A stretch of DNA of 39,101 bases from Armatimonadota bacterium (GTDB taxonomy: Bacteria; Armatimonadota; UBA5829): contig JBDKUO010000003.1 of NCBI GenBank assembly GCA_039679645.1, forward strand, positions 1-39,101, in the 5' to 3' direction. The notes beneath the pieces were generated by a model. It did not search any database. It worked only from the letters and a program-made list of their open reading frames with translations, and had not been told where the DNA came from. The first letter of the stretch is position 1; each line of letters opens with the position of its first letter. The position numbers and the translations under genes were made by a program. Positions 7,570 through 15,436 of this stretch are shown piece by piece.

Positions 7570-9429
7570 TCAGGCGGCCAGCCTACCTCGTTTTCGCGCG
7601 CGCTTGTCCCTATACATAGCCGCGTCCGCCGCATCAAGCAGCGATTCGAGGTCTCCCGCATCTTTGGGATATGTTGCGATCCCTACACTCGCGCCAAGCG
7701 GCGCAAGTGTCAGATTGGCATACTGCTCGGCGTATTTTCCGACAACCTGCTGAATTCGCTTTGCAATTATCTCAGCTTCGCTCGCCGGTGTGTCCGGCAG
7801 CACCAATACAAACTCATCACCGCCGTTGCGGAACACCTGGTCATAGTCCCTGAGCTGACTCAGGAAAATATCAGCAGCATCTTTCAGAACGCTGTCACCT
7901 TTTTGATGACCCAGAGAGTCATTGATTGCCTTGAAGTTCTCAAGGTCTATGCCGATCACGGATAAATGTCCGCTGCGCCTGGATGCCCTGCGAATCTCAC
8001 GTTCGAGATATGTACGCAGATACCTGCCGTTGTGCAGGCCCGTAAGAGGGTCTCTTACGGCGGAATCCCGCACCTGCTCGAAGGCGCTTGCGTTTTGAAT
8101 AGCCATAGCGGCAGTATTGGCCACAAAAGAAAGAGTGCGCAGATCGTCGTCTGAGAATGCATGAGGCGCGTCGTCATACAGGTTGATCGTCCCTAAAACA
8201 CGTCCGAAGCTCGATATCGGCGCGACAAGACAGGACTTGAAGCTCGATACCAGATGACCATTCATCCCCAAAGTCAGATCGTTAGGATCATAGTTGCCGA
8301 CATATGTGCCTGCATGCAGCGCAGCCTTTCCGGTCACTCCCTTGCCCAGCTTCACGCTTGCGCCCTTGAGCATCTCGTTCCATCGGCCCGCGGCTGCACG
8401 CGCAGTCATCATATGCGAATGCGACTCGTCCACAAGAAACACGACGCATGTGGCCGCATCACTGAGCCTTTTGGTCCTGTGAGCCAACAGAGCCAGCACT
8501 TCATCAAGCTCCAGCGTGCTGGAAAGAGTCTGAGCGATCTCAAAAATCGACATCATCTCATGGTTTGCCTGAGCTATCAGGTCGGCTGCGCCAAAGCTGT
8601 CTGCGCCCATTGCGCAAGCCGGCGCAGGCTTTTGCTGGCTGCCTATCTCCTTTACCTTGCCGGCAACCTCAAGAAACGCCGTCACGACTTCCGGGTCAAA
8701 CTGTGATCCGGAGAGCTTTGTTATATGATCGACAGCCTCTTCATGTGACCATCCTTCTTTATAACAGCGAGTCGAAACCAGAGAGTCGTAGACCTCCGCT
8801 ATGGAGATTATCCGGGAGCCGACCGGTATATCGTCAGCCGACAGATGGTCCGGGTAACCGGAGCCGTCGTAGTTTTCATGATGATGGCGGACCATATCGG
8901 CGACGTTCCACGGATAGTCGACCTGCTCCAGTATCCGGGCGCCGATGGTGGTGTGACTGCGCATCTTGCTGAACTCCTCGGTATCCAAGGGACCCGGCTT
9001 GAGCAAGATATATTCAGGCACACCAAGCTTACCTACGTCATGGACAAGCGATGCGATACGTATGCCGTTGAGTTCATCTTCACTCAGGTTCAAGGTGCGG
9101 CCGACCAACTCGCAGATCGCCTTTACTCTGGTGACATGATGCTGCTCATACGAGTCCTTGGCGGCTATCGCGCAGGCGAGCGCTTCAGCGGTATCATGAT
9201 AGACTTTTGCCAGGCGCTTATCGCTCTCCATGCTCTGGGCAATAGACTTTTGCGGCGCAGACTTCGACAAGGCGTGGGTGCACAGCATTACCGCAAGTGC
9301 CAGCCACAGGCCTACACCCAGCAAGCCGCGCCCATAGTCTCCACCGGAAGCAAGGATGCCTATACCTGCCGCGCAGACTGCCGATCCGATAACCATCAAG
9401 ACTCGCAAATTTATCGCTCTAGCTTTCAT
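7570..9429 (-). CDS. HD-GYP / GAF / GGDEF c-di-GMP turnover protein
   Basis: The 619-residue protein begins with two hydrophobic segments (about 8-55). An HD-GYP phosphodiesterase domain (about 75-255) follows with H130-D131 and HHHENYDGSGYP (182-193). Next come a GAF domain (about 290-450) and an intact GGDEF cyclase domain (455-615) with DPLTGL, FDLENFK-like IDLENFKAIN, and GGDEF at 536-540. The I-site RxxD (R527, D530) is preserved. It can in principle both make and degrade c-di-GMP, with GAF as the likely switch. HD-GYP plus GGDEF in one chain, in this order with a GAF between, is less common than EAL fusions. The ATG is preceded by GCGAGAG. It probably belongs to the riboswitch-led transcript. 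Confidence 0.93.
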   Translation of the reverse strand: MKARAINLRVLMVIGSAVCAAGIGILASGGDYGRGLLGVGLWLALAVMLCTHALSKSAPQKSIAQSMESDKRLAKVYHDTAEALACAIAAKDSYEQHHVTRVKAICELVGRTLNLSEDELNGIRIASLVHDVGKLGVPEYILLKPGPLDTEEFSKMRSHTTIGARILEQVDYPWNVADMVRHHHENYDGSGYPDHLSADDIPVGSRIISIAEVYDSLVSTRCYKEGWSHEEAVDHITKLSGSQFDPEVVTAFLEVAGKVKEIGSQQKPAPACAMGADSFGAADLIAQANHEMMSIFEIAQTLSSTLELDEVLALLAHRTKRLSDAATCVVFLVDESHSHMMTARAAAGRWNEMLKGASVKLGKGVTGKAALHAGTYVGNYDPNDLTLGMNGHLVSSFKSCLVAPISSFGRVLGTINLYDDAPHAFSDDDLRTLSFVANTAAMAIQNASAFEQVRDSAVRDPLTGLHNGRYLRTYLEREIRRASRRSGHLSVIGIDLENFKAINDSLGHQKGDSVLKDAADIFLSQLRDYDQVFRNGGDEFVLVLPDTPASEAEIIAKRIQQVVGKYAEQYANLTLAPLGASVGIATYPKDAGDLESLLDAADAAMYRDKRARKRGRLAA

Positions 9430-9473
9430 ATCGACTCTCGCTATAGGGCAATATGCCCGTATTATAATTCTAA

Positions 9474-9686
9474 TCAGTGTCCTCTAAACGTAGAGGTGGT
9501 TGAGTCAATGTCGGGAGCTGTTACGCTCTCGCCGCTCACGTCGTAGACACTCTCGACAAGAAAAAGAACCTGCTCCGCGGTTGACGGCGCGGCGCAATCG
9601 TTCTTTTTACAGGCACCACGGTTTCCTGACCTCATGTCAAGAAGACCAAATCCCGACTCAGCTACCGGTTCATAAATGTTTAACAT
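9474..9686 (-). CDS. small hypothetical ORF behind the riboswitch
   Basis: A 70-residue reading frame starting at ATG, 17 nt after the terminator-like U-tract of the riboswitch and ending 44 nt before the HD-GYP gene. Codon choice resembles neighbouring genes. The peptide has a middle GACKKNDCAAP with two cysteines, a hydrophobic EQVLFLVESVYDV segment, and an acidic Ser/Thr-rich tail. I recognise no family. The ribosome site is weak (a GGGGGCTTGG stretch). It could be a genuine small protein, a leader peptide, or chance. Its position between riboswitch and enzyme makes it worth recording. Confidence 0.4.
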   Translation of the reverse strand: MLNIYEPVAESGFGLLDMRSGNRGACKKNDCAAPSTAEQVLFLVESVYDVSGESVTAPDIDSTTSTFRGH

Positions 9687-9703
9687 ACTACCAAGCCCCC
9701 AAG

Positions 9704-9733
9704 ACAACAAAAATGCCAGGCTGTCGCAGCCAA
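9704..9733 (-). terminator. riboswitch expression platform (terminator-like)
   Basis: On the minus strand GGCTG-CGA-CAGCC forms a hairpin followed by TGGCA and a TTTTTG tract. The sequence CAGCCTGGCA here is the exact complement of TGCCAGGCTG in the 3' part of the upstream aptamer (9798-9807), so the two pairings exclude each other. The long-range duplex abuts the U-tract directly. Polarity (ON or OFF with ligand) is therefore not decided by inspection. Confidence 0.65.
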
Positions 9734-9789
9734 CTTCACCCAATCGCCTGAAAACCTGCAGCCCATTCATTCAGACGATAGAGTGTGTT

Positions 9790-9887
9790 CGCTTCGGCAG
9801 CCTGGCAAGCATGTCTCGACGGATCGAGGTGTAGCCCCAATAGCTTTGCGTCCCATGGTTTCCCATGGTTTGCCCTTTCGTGCGTTC
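9790..9887 (-). ncRNA. c-di-GMP-I (GEMM-I) riboswitch
   Basis: Reading the minus strand, the aptamer shows CACGAAAGGGCAAACC, a CCATGG-GAAA-CCATGG hairpin with a GNRA tetraloop, then GGGACGCAAAGC, then TATTGGGGCTA. A CTCGA/TCGAG hairpin follows, and then GCTTGCCAGGCTGCCGAA. These are the conserved blocks of the GEMM-I class, including the tetraloop and its receptor-side GCAAAGC. The triple G before CAAACC suggests c-di-GMP rather than the cGAMP variant, but this needs checking. It lies upstream of the minus-strand c-di-GMP genes and antisense to the leader of the TonB receptor gene. Confidence 0.9.
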
Positions 9888-10061
9888 AGGCCTCGGCCTG
9901 AGCTTTCTTCATATAGTTTATGCCTCACTATGAGCGCTCCCCACCTGAAGAAATTACCTGTTTCGCCGATAATTGGAATATCAGTGGCTTGGAAGCGTTC
10001 AACTGGCCTGGCCGCACATATTTTCTGGCGCCTTACCGGGCGACTGAGGAGGATACTAATT

Positions 10062-12386
10062 TTGAGAACACATCGCGTTCAGCTTGCAGTGCTGATACTA
10101 AGCATAACCGCTCTGGTATGCGCCTGCGTCTGGGTAACGGCGGGAACCACCGGCTCCGTTTCCGGCGTCGTGAAAGATGCCGAGACCGGCGCCGCGCTTT
10201 CCGGGGCAAACATTGTTATTGCGGGAACAGGTCTGAGCACAGTAACCGATGAGAATGGAAGATTTGTAATTGCAAATATTCCACCCGGTGACTACGATAT
10301 CACTGCACAGATGGTCGGTTACGGCACACGGAATCTAGCCGATATCCAGGTGATAATGGATGCTACCGCTTCGGCAGACTTCGATATGACCAAGGAAGCG
10401 ATCGAAGAAGAGGCAGTAGTAGTAACCAGGCCAAAGCCGATGATCAACCCTGAAGTTGTGAATACTTTCAATCTCGTCAGCGTCCAGCAGGAGCCTCTTA
10501 CACGCACAGACCCTTCCAGTGTTCGGACCGCTCCGGGCATGCTGGGCACTCTGCCGGGCGTGATCGTCGATAGTGACGGCAGCGGGCAGCTCCACCTTCG
10601 CGGCGGCAAGTACGACCAGGTTGGGTGGTATATAGAAGGAATACCCATCACTGATCCCAATGTCGGCGCGTTCGGCACCGATCTGCTAACAACTGGTCTG
10701 AGCAAGTTCCAGATGTATGCAGGCGCGTTCGGCGCTGAATATGGAAATGCCATATCAGGCGTCTTGAATGAAGTGATAAAGACAGGCGCAACCGCCAGCG
10801 GCATGAACTTTGTGACCGAGAGCGGCAACAAGACATATGGGTCTATGATCGGAGAGATTGGCGGGGGAACCGCGGATAGTTTTAACTATTATGTCAGCGC
10901 AAACGTGCAGCAGACCGATCTGGACGCTCCATTCATTAAGAGGTTTGAATATTCCGACAACGTGGCTAAGCTGGTCTGGCCGTTCAAAAAAGACAAAGTC
11001 ACGCTGCTTGCAATGCAGGGGTCGCAATATGGCGGGCTGGATGATTATCATACGCTGGATGTCTACAATAATACTATCCCATCCGAAAAGGACTACGTGC
11101 GCCAGCGCTACGCTATAGGCGGCCTGGAATGGAGCCACACCATCAACCCCGCTTCGTTTGTAAGCGTTCAGCCTTACTATCACTATTTTACATCCATTAC
11201 CAGCGCGATGGGCGGCTCATTCGACGGCTCTGCCCAGGGAGCGGATATCTGGTCCAAACGCACAGGCATTCAGGCTAAGTATGTAAACCAGCTAAACGCG
11301 GTGCATGCTTTCAAAATGGGTGGTTCGATAGAAGAATCGAACAACAACTACTATATTGCTGTCCCGGACTATCCATACTACAAGGCGGATGTAGATACGA
11401 CACAGTCCGGACTATACGCAGAAGACCAGATGAAGCTCAGCGACAAGTTCATTTTCTCGGCTGGTCTGCGCCATGACAGCATAACGTATGATCGAACCGG
11501 CTTGGCCTATGTGTCGGGAGCGGGTTACAGCGGCGATCCGGTGGGGGATGTCACCCAGTCAAAAACTACTCCCAGACTTGGCCTCTCCTATGCTCCTGAT
11601 GAGACAAGCGCATGGAAGACAAGCTGGGGAAAATATGCCAAGTTTGTGCCCGCAAGCTCTGTGCAGATGAGGTATTTCGACCCTGAAAATTGCGAGCCGT
11701 ATGCACCAGGTCTGGGATCGTCCGATCCGCAGACAAGCACCAATTATGAACTGACATATGAGAAACAGGCAACCGATACGATTGCCTGGAGAGCAACCTA
11801 CTTCAACAACAAATTCCAAAACCTTTGCAGCTTTGCGTCAGTGGACAACACATATCAATACAGGAACCTTGGCGAAGGTAAGTCCAACGGTATGGAACTA
11901 TATGTGCGCAAGAAGATGACCGATAAGTGGCAGGGGTGGCTGTCATATACATATGCAAAGGCAAAGTCGAACCGTGCTGACATGTCAATAAACGACCAAA
12001 TGTATTACACAAACTGGGACCAGAGAAACACCGTGTCGCTGGTGGCCGACTACAAGAACGGTAAGTGCTCGCACAGCCTGCGCGCAGACTATGGCAGCGG
12101 CAAGCCGGATATGGTCGACAGCACGGATGCATTAGCGGTCCGATCTCGTGCGGAAGCTTCCGCAATCGTAAGCTACAATCTCAATATCGATCTGCCTAAG
12201 GGCTCGAAGCTCGGTGACAGCCTGTATTTGAACGTCTTTAATGTGTTCAACAATCATCAGACGCTGCAATACAAGTGGAAAACCAGCACTTCAGCTGATG
12301 ATCCGACTGTAGTAACTACCGAGCGAAGAACCGACAGTTGGGCTGCTTCAAGAAGCTTCGCCCTGGGGATTACAAGAGCATTTTAG
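10062..12386 (+). CDS. TonB-dependent outer-membrane receptor with carboxypeptidase-like N-domain
   Basis: An outer-membrane gated channel of about 774 residues. A signal peptide (AVLILSITALVCACVWVTAG) is followed by a carboxypeptidase-regulatory-like beta-sandwich of about 85 residues, starting GSVSGVVKDAETGAALSGANI. A plug domain follows, with PGVIVDSDGSGQLHLRGG, and then a long beta-barrel ending in ...GITRAF with terminal Phe. TTG at 10062 is favoured because GAGGAGG lies 9 nt upstream and the signal peptide follows; longer frames would translate DNA opposite the riboswitch. The ligand is unknown. No TonB box could be confirmed. It stands alone, divergent from the c-di-GMP genes. Confidence 0.88.
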   Translation: MRTHRVQLAVLILSITALVCACVWVTAGTTGSVSGVVKDAETGAALSGANIVIAGTGLSTVTDENGRFVIANIPPGDYDITAQMVGYGTRNLADIQVIMDATASADFDMTKEAIEEEAVVVTRPKPMINPEVVNTFNLVSVQQEPLTRTDPSSVRTAPGMLGTLPGVIVDSDGSGQLHLRGGKYDQVGWYIEGIPITDPNVGAFGTDLLTTGLSKFQMYAGAFGAEYGNAISGVLNEVIKTGATASGMNFVTESGNKTYGSMIGEIGGGTADSFNYYVSANVQQTDLDAPFIKRFEYSDNVAKLVWPFKKDKVTLLAMQGSQYGGLDDYHTLDVYNNTIPSEKDYVRQRYAIGGLEWSHTINPASFVSVQPYYHYFTSITSAMGGSFDGSAQGADIWSKRTGIQAKYVNQLNAVHAFKMGGSIEESNNNYYIAVPDYPYYKADVDTTQSGLYAEDQMKLSDKFIFSAGLRHDSITYDRTGLAYVSGAGYSGDPVGDVTQSKTTPRLGLSYAPDETSAWKTSWGKYAKFVPASSVQMRYFDPENCEPYAPGLGSSDPQTSTNYELTYEKQATDTIAWRATYFNNKFQNLCSFASVDNTYQYRNLGEGKSNGMELYVRKKMTDKWQGWLSYTYAKAKSNRADMSINDQMYYTNWDQRNTVSLVADYKNGKCSHSLRADYGSGKPDMVDSTDALAVRSRAEASAIVSYNLNIDLPKGSKLGDSLYLNVFNVFNNHQTLQYKWKTSTSADDPTVVTTERRTDSWAASRSFALGITRAF

Positions 12387-12400
12387 GCTTATTCACATTA

Positions 12401-12430
12401 GTGAGGAATCTGCAAAAGCAGGTTCCTCAC
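12401..12430. repeat. GTGAGGAA palindrome
   Basis: GTGAGGAA and TTCCTCAC enclose CTGC-AAAA-GCAG, giving a near-continuous 12-bp hairpin between convergent genes. The adjoining CATTCGTTCGGAATGAC resembles the common intergenic repeat containing TCATTCCGA and GAGGAAT known from many environmental genomes. A bidirectional terminator is possible, although no long U-tract follows. Confidence 0.6.
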
Positions 12431-12503
12431 ATTCGTTCGGAATGACAGTTTGCACAGCCCCGAAAATCTCTGCTACCATCACCCAAAACCTAACACCCAT
12501 CAC

Positions 12504-13673
12504 CTAGTGTATCGTGTCCACAAGCTGCCGCCAGATCACGTTTCGGATGGCCGCTGCCGCGTCTTTGGAAATTTCCGCCGGTGTTTTGTTCATTAGCTTT
12601 GCGTCGGCTTCGGATACCACCAGCAGTCCTTCTCCCCGTGCCATCACACCACCCACCAGCGGGTCTACGCTCAGCTCATACATCTGGAGGTTTGAATCCA
12701 GAGCGTTATTGATCCTGTCTGCTGTTTCTCGTGCGCGTATGGCGGAGGTTTTGTCCGATGTTGGGGCAGGGCAATATATGACTTTTCCGTCGATAGTCAC
12801 TTCAGAGACTTCATTGCCGTCTATTGTATTGGTGGCGACCTGCGCGATGGTAGCATTTGTGGTCTTACGTCGATTGATCGGCAGGCCCATTTGCTCTATT
12901 ACAGTCTTTGCCGCTTTTACACGTTCATCATCAAGCGGGTGAGAGCGGTAGATGCCGTAGTTTACCAGCTCCGGGCGCTTGGCCAGTCTTTCCAAAAATG
13001 TAAGCAGGCCCACGGGGTTATATCCCGCGTCCTGCATAAGGATCGCAGCTCCATGGTCAGAGTCCCGTTCGGCCTCCATACCATAACCGTTGAGTTTTGC
13101 TATCTGGTAGAGCTGAACGCCCATCAGCACATTCTGCACATCCGCACTTCTGGCTCCGCCTATCATGACCGCCAGCAGAGCGATTGCGAGCTGATTGTTG
13201 AGCGTGGCCTGTTTTTTGAGCAGGTAGACCATATGATGGTGCGCCGCGTGGATGATTTCGTGCGCCACCACTCCGGCAAGCTCATGGTCCGACTGAACAA
13301 AGTTAAGCAGGCCGCGATATACATATATGTGGCCGCCAGGTATGCTGAATGCATTGACGTCTTTTTCTTCGATTATATCGAATGTATATTCAAACGGGGT
13401 GACTTTGGAAGACCCGTAGAGCGCTGCAATCTCAGTCTTGTTTGCGACTGCTGCAATCTTAGCGCCCATTTCGCGCAGATGTTTGAGGTCGGCGGCGTTA
13501 TCACTGAGCTTGTAGTCTTTGGCGACCTGGGCGGCGGACTCTTTGCCCAGTTTGACCTCGTTTTCGCCCAGCTCTGAGTCGATATTAGCCGCAAAGACCA
13601 CAGCCGGCATGGCCATTGCAATTAAGCCGATAATCAGACTGCGGACAAGCCCTGGTATCTTCGTGGACTGCAT
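12504..13673 (-). CDS. M48-family zinc metalloprotease, secreted
   Basis: The 389-residue protein starts with a signal peptide (LIIGLIAMAMPAVVFAA). The peptidase domain has the zinc motif HEIIH (H138, E139, H142) and a downstream third ligand in MEAERDSDHGA (E202), as in M48 proteases such as BepA/LoiP. It probably acts in the periplasm or cell envelope in quality control. The C-terminal third (about 275-389) is a separate region of unknown type. ATG at 13673 follows GGTGG at a rather long spacing. It is convergent with the TonB receptor gene and divergent from the CAP-domain gene. Confidence 0.9.
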   Translation of the reverse strand: MQSTKIPGLVRSLIIGLIAMAMPAVVFAANIDSELGENEVKLGKESAAQVAKDYKLSDNAADLKHLREMGAKIAAVANKTEIAALYGSSKVTPFEYTFDIIEEKDVNAFSIPGGHIYVYRGLLNFVQSDHELAGVVAHEIIHAAHHHMVYLLKKQATLNNQLAIALLAVMIGGARSADVQNVLMGVQLYQIAKLNGYGMEAERDSDHGAAILMQDAGYNPVGLLTFLERLAKRPELVNYGIYRSHPLDDERVKAAKTVIEQMGLPINRRKTTNATIAQVATNTIDGNEVSEVTIDGKVIYCPAPTSDKTSAIRARETADRINNALDSNLQMYELSVDPLVGGVMARGEGLLVVSEADAKLMNKTPAEISKDAAAAIRNVIWRQLVDTIH

Positions 13674-13773
13674 TTGTCTGGAACCACCTTTTTTTAATTA
13701 TAACACCGGCCATATCATCAGACCAAACACCAAATTGCTGCAGGGCGCTTGTCATATCTACGAAAAAAACCCC

Positions 13774-13802
13774 GTTGTATCGGGACACCCCTGTCCCGAT
13801 AC
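13774..13802 (-). repeat. class D palindrome with GTTG foot, copy 1
   Basis: GTTG is followed by TATCGGGACA-CCCC-TGTCCCGATA, an extended perfect stem with a four-base loop. The second copy (38287-38312) lies on the other strand and differs by one compensatory base pair. The GTTG foot matches the RAYT-flanking repeats at 37489 and 38073. Confidence 0.75.
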
Positions 13803-13937
13803 CTTGCTGCAATGCAATGCATTTTCTTTGACGTCGGCTCGCATTAGAGCGTTCCGATGTTTGGGTATCACACATATCAGAGTCGATGCATGTAGACCCA
13901 AATGGCCTGAACATTAAATTTATCGCAAAACGCCTGA

Positions 13938-13954
13938 CTGGCACAACAATTGCA
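13938..13954 (+). promoter_or_regulatory. sigma-54-type promoter
   Basis: CTGGCACAACAATTGCA matches the -24/-12 consensus YTGGCACGRNNNTTGCW at all but one defined position. GG and GC are exactly 10 nt apart. The start would be near 13965, giving a leader of about 84 nt before the CAP-domain gene. No enhancer-binding activator gene is in the window. Confidence 0.65.
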
Positions 13955-14048
13955 CTGGTAAAAATGCCGGTTTTAAGGCTTGCGCGATAAATAGCGATTG
14001 GCTGGGGGGTCCAAGTAAGGAAAGATAGTTTTGCGTGGGAGGAAGAAC

Positions 14049-14558
14049 ATGACGAAACTATCGCTCTACTTGGCCACATTGCTTCTGGGTACCAATTTCT
14101 CCGCATCTACAATGCCGGGGACGCATTCCAACAGCGTCACGGCGCAGATGTCCGCTATCGAACAGAAGTATGTCGATATGACAAACACGGAGCGATGGGA
14201 TAGGAACCTGAGGGTGTTGTCGTCTAACCCTCTTCTTGTGCAAGTGGCTCGTGAGCATAGCAGGGAGATGTGGGAAAAGAATTATTTTAACCATTATTCT
14301 CCGACACCGGGTCTTAGGACTCCTATGGACAGGTATCTACATGCTCTGGGTGCAACCCCGACATGGGCATACCTTGGAGAAAATCTGTTTTATTGCTCAG
14401 TTGTTGACGTCCAGAGAGGGCAGAGCGCTTTGATGGACTCTCCCAAGCACAGAAAGAATATACTCGACCCTAAGTTTGAGCAGATGGGGGTCGGGGTGTA
14501 TATCTCTCCGGACGGCGAGTTTTGGGTAACTGAGCTTTTCCTGGCGCAGATAGATTAG
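14049..14558 (+). CDS. secreted CAP/SCP-domain protein
   Basis: The 169-residue protein has a short signal-like N-terminus (LSLYLATLLLGTNFSAS) and a CAP (SCP/PR-1) domain. Domain landmarks are DMTNTERWDRNLRVL, LVQVAREHSREMWEKNYFNHYSP, GENLFYC, SPKHRKNILDPKFEQMGVGVY and a final FWVTELF. The conserved His in HYSP, and the His and Glu of the cavity region, are visible. Bacterial CAP proteins of this YkwD type are extracytoplasmic and of uncertain activity. ATG at 14049 is preceded by GGGAGGA. The gene stands alone between a sigma-54-type promoter and a terminator, so it is probably monocistronic and conditionally expressed. Confidence 0.88.
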   Translation: MTKLSLYLATLLLGTNFSASTMPGTHSNSVTAQMSAIEQKYVDMTNTERWDRNLRVLSSNPLLVQVAREHSREMWEKNYFNHYSPTPGLRTPMDRYLHALGATPTWAYLGENLFYCSVVDVQRGQSALMDSPKHRKNILDPKFEQMGVGVYISPDGEFWVTELFLAQID

Positions 14559-14592
14559 CCAGGCAGGAAAAATATCGGCAGTGCAGTAAGTA

Positions 14593-14624
14593 AAAGAGCG
14601 GAGCAGCAATTGCCCGCTCTTTTT
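14593..14624 (+). terminator. intrinsic terminator after the CAP gene
   Basis: AAAGAGCGG and CCGCTCTTT form a 9-bp stem with a 12-nt loop, continuing into a TTTTT run. It is the clearest Rho-independent terminator in the window. Confidence 0.85.
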
Positions 14625-14665
14625 GCCAAATAATCAATATAAATTACTAAACACTAAATCAAAAG

Positions 14666-15436
14666 ATGCTTTTAGCTATTGATGTCGGAAATACAAATAC
14701 GACTTTTGCCGCCTTTGACGGACAGAGGGTATGTGCGGACTGGCGCATAAGCACAGTCGTGCGCAGGACCGGTGACGAATACGCCGCGCTGCTTATGCCC
14801 CTGTTTGATGAAGCCGGTATCTCATTTGCACAGATCGATGGAGTGGTGGTCTCAAGTGTGGTGCCTGCAACTGTCGACGCCCTGCTCAGGCTCTCAAAAT
14901 ACCATCTCAAGGTTGGTTCGCCGACCGTCCTGGGGCCCGGCATCGATACCGGAATAAAGGTAAGTTATCATCCGGCGACCGATGTAGGAGCGGACAGGAT
15001 CGCCAATGCCGTTGCGGCGCATGCCAAATACGGCGGCAAGGTGATTGTTGTCGACCTCGGCACTGGAACTACACTTGATGCCGTCTCTGAAGACGGCGAA
15101 TATCTGGGCGGAGCCATAGCCCCCGGCATACAGATATCACTGGACGCGCTTGTTGCGCGGGCTGCAAAACTAACAAGTGTTCAACTTGTCGCTCCGTCAA
15201 AAGCTATCGGCGACACGACTGCTTCCAGCCTGCAGTCGGGTATGATATTCGGGTTCGCGGGTCAGATAGATGCGCTGGTCGACCGTTTTCAGCAGGAGAT
15301 GGGCGGCGGCGCAAGAGTTATTGCCACCGGCGGGCTGGCGCCTGTTATAGCTGAGCACAGCCGCACAATTGAGCTGTGCGACGACCTGCTTACTCTCGAA
15401 GGCCTGCGCATAATACACGAGCGCGCTCACAAATGA
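14666..15436 (+). CDS. coaX: type III pantothenate kinase
   Basis: Catalyses the ATP-dependent phosphorylation of pantothenate, the first step of coenzyme A synthesis, in the cytoplasm. The 256-residue protein starts MLLAIDVGNTNTTFAAFDG, the ASKHA phosphate-binding loop. It has GPGIDTGIKVSYHPATDVGADRIANAV (about 91-117), VIVVDLGTGTTLD with the second phosphate loop, GGAIAPGIQIS and ATGGLAP. These are the hallmark CoaX motifs and length. The stop overlaps the next start by ATGA, so the following gene is translationally coupled. No BirA domain is attached. Confidence 0.96.
   Translation: MLLAIDVGNTNTTFAAFDGQRVCADWRISTVVRRTGDEYAALLMPLFDEAGISFAQIDGVVVSSVVPATVDALLRLSKYHLKVGSPTVLGPGIDTGIKVSYHPATDVGADRIANAVAAHAKYGGKVIVVDLGTGTTLDAVSEDGEYLGGAIAPGIQISLDALVARAAKLTSVQLVAPSKAIGDTTASSLQSGMIFGFAGQIDALVDRFQQEMGGGARVIATGGLAPVIAEHSRTIELCDDLLTLEGLRIIHERAHK

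Larger units (their letters stand above)
13674..14048. other. intergenic region with class D palindrome and sigma-54-type promoter
   Basis: No ORF is convincing in this divergent gap. It contains a class D hairpin (13774-13802), a CCCGATACCTTGCTGC 16-mer that recurs near 17982, a sigma-54-like promoter, and an outer inverted repeat TTTATCGC (about 13918-13925) / GCGATAAA (about 13984-13991) around it. Confidence 0.6.

Noticed and set aside
9783-10061. A 93-residue N-terminal extension of the TonB receptor
   Set aside because: It has no signal peptide at its front and its DNA lies opposite the riboswitch. TTG at 10062 has AGGAGG and starts the signal peptide.
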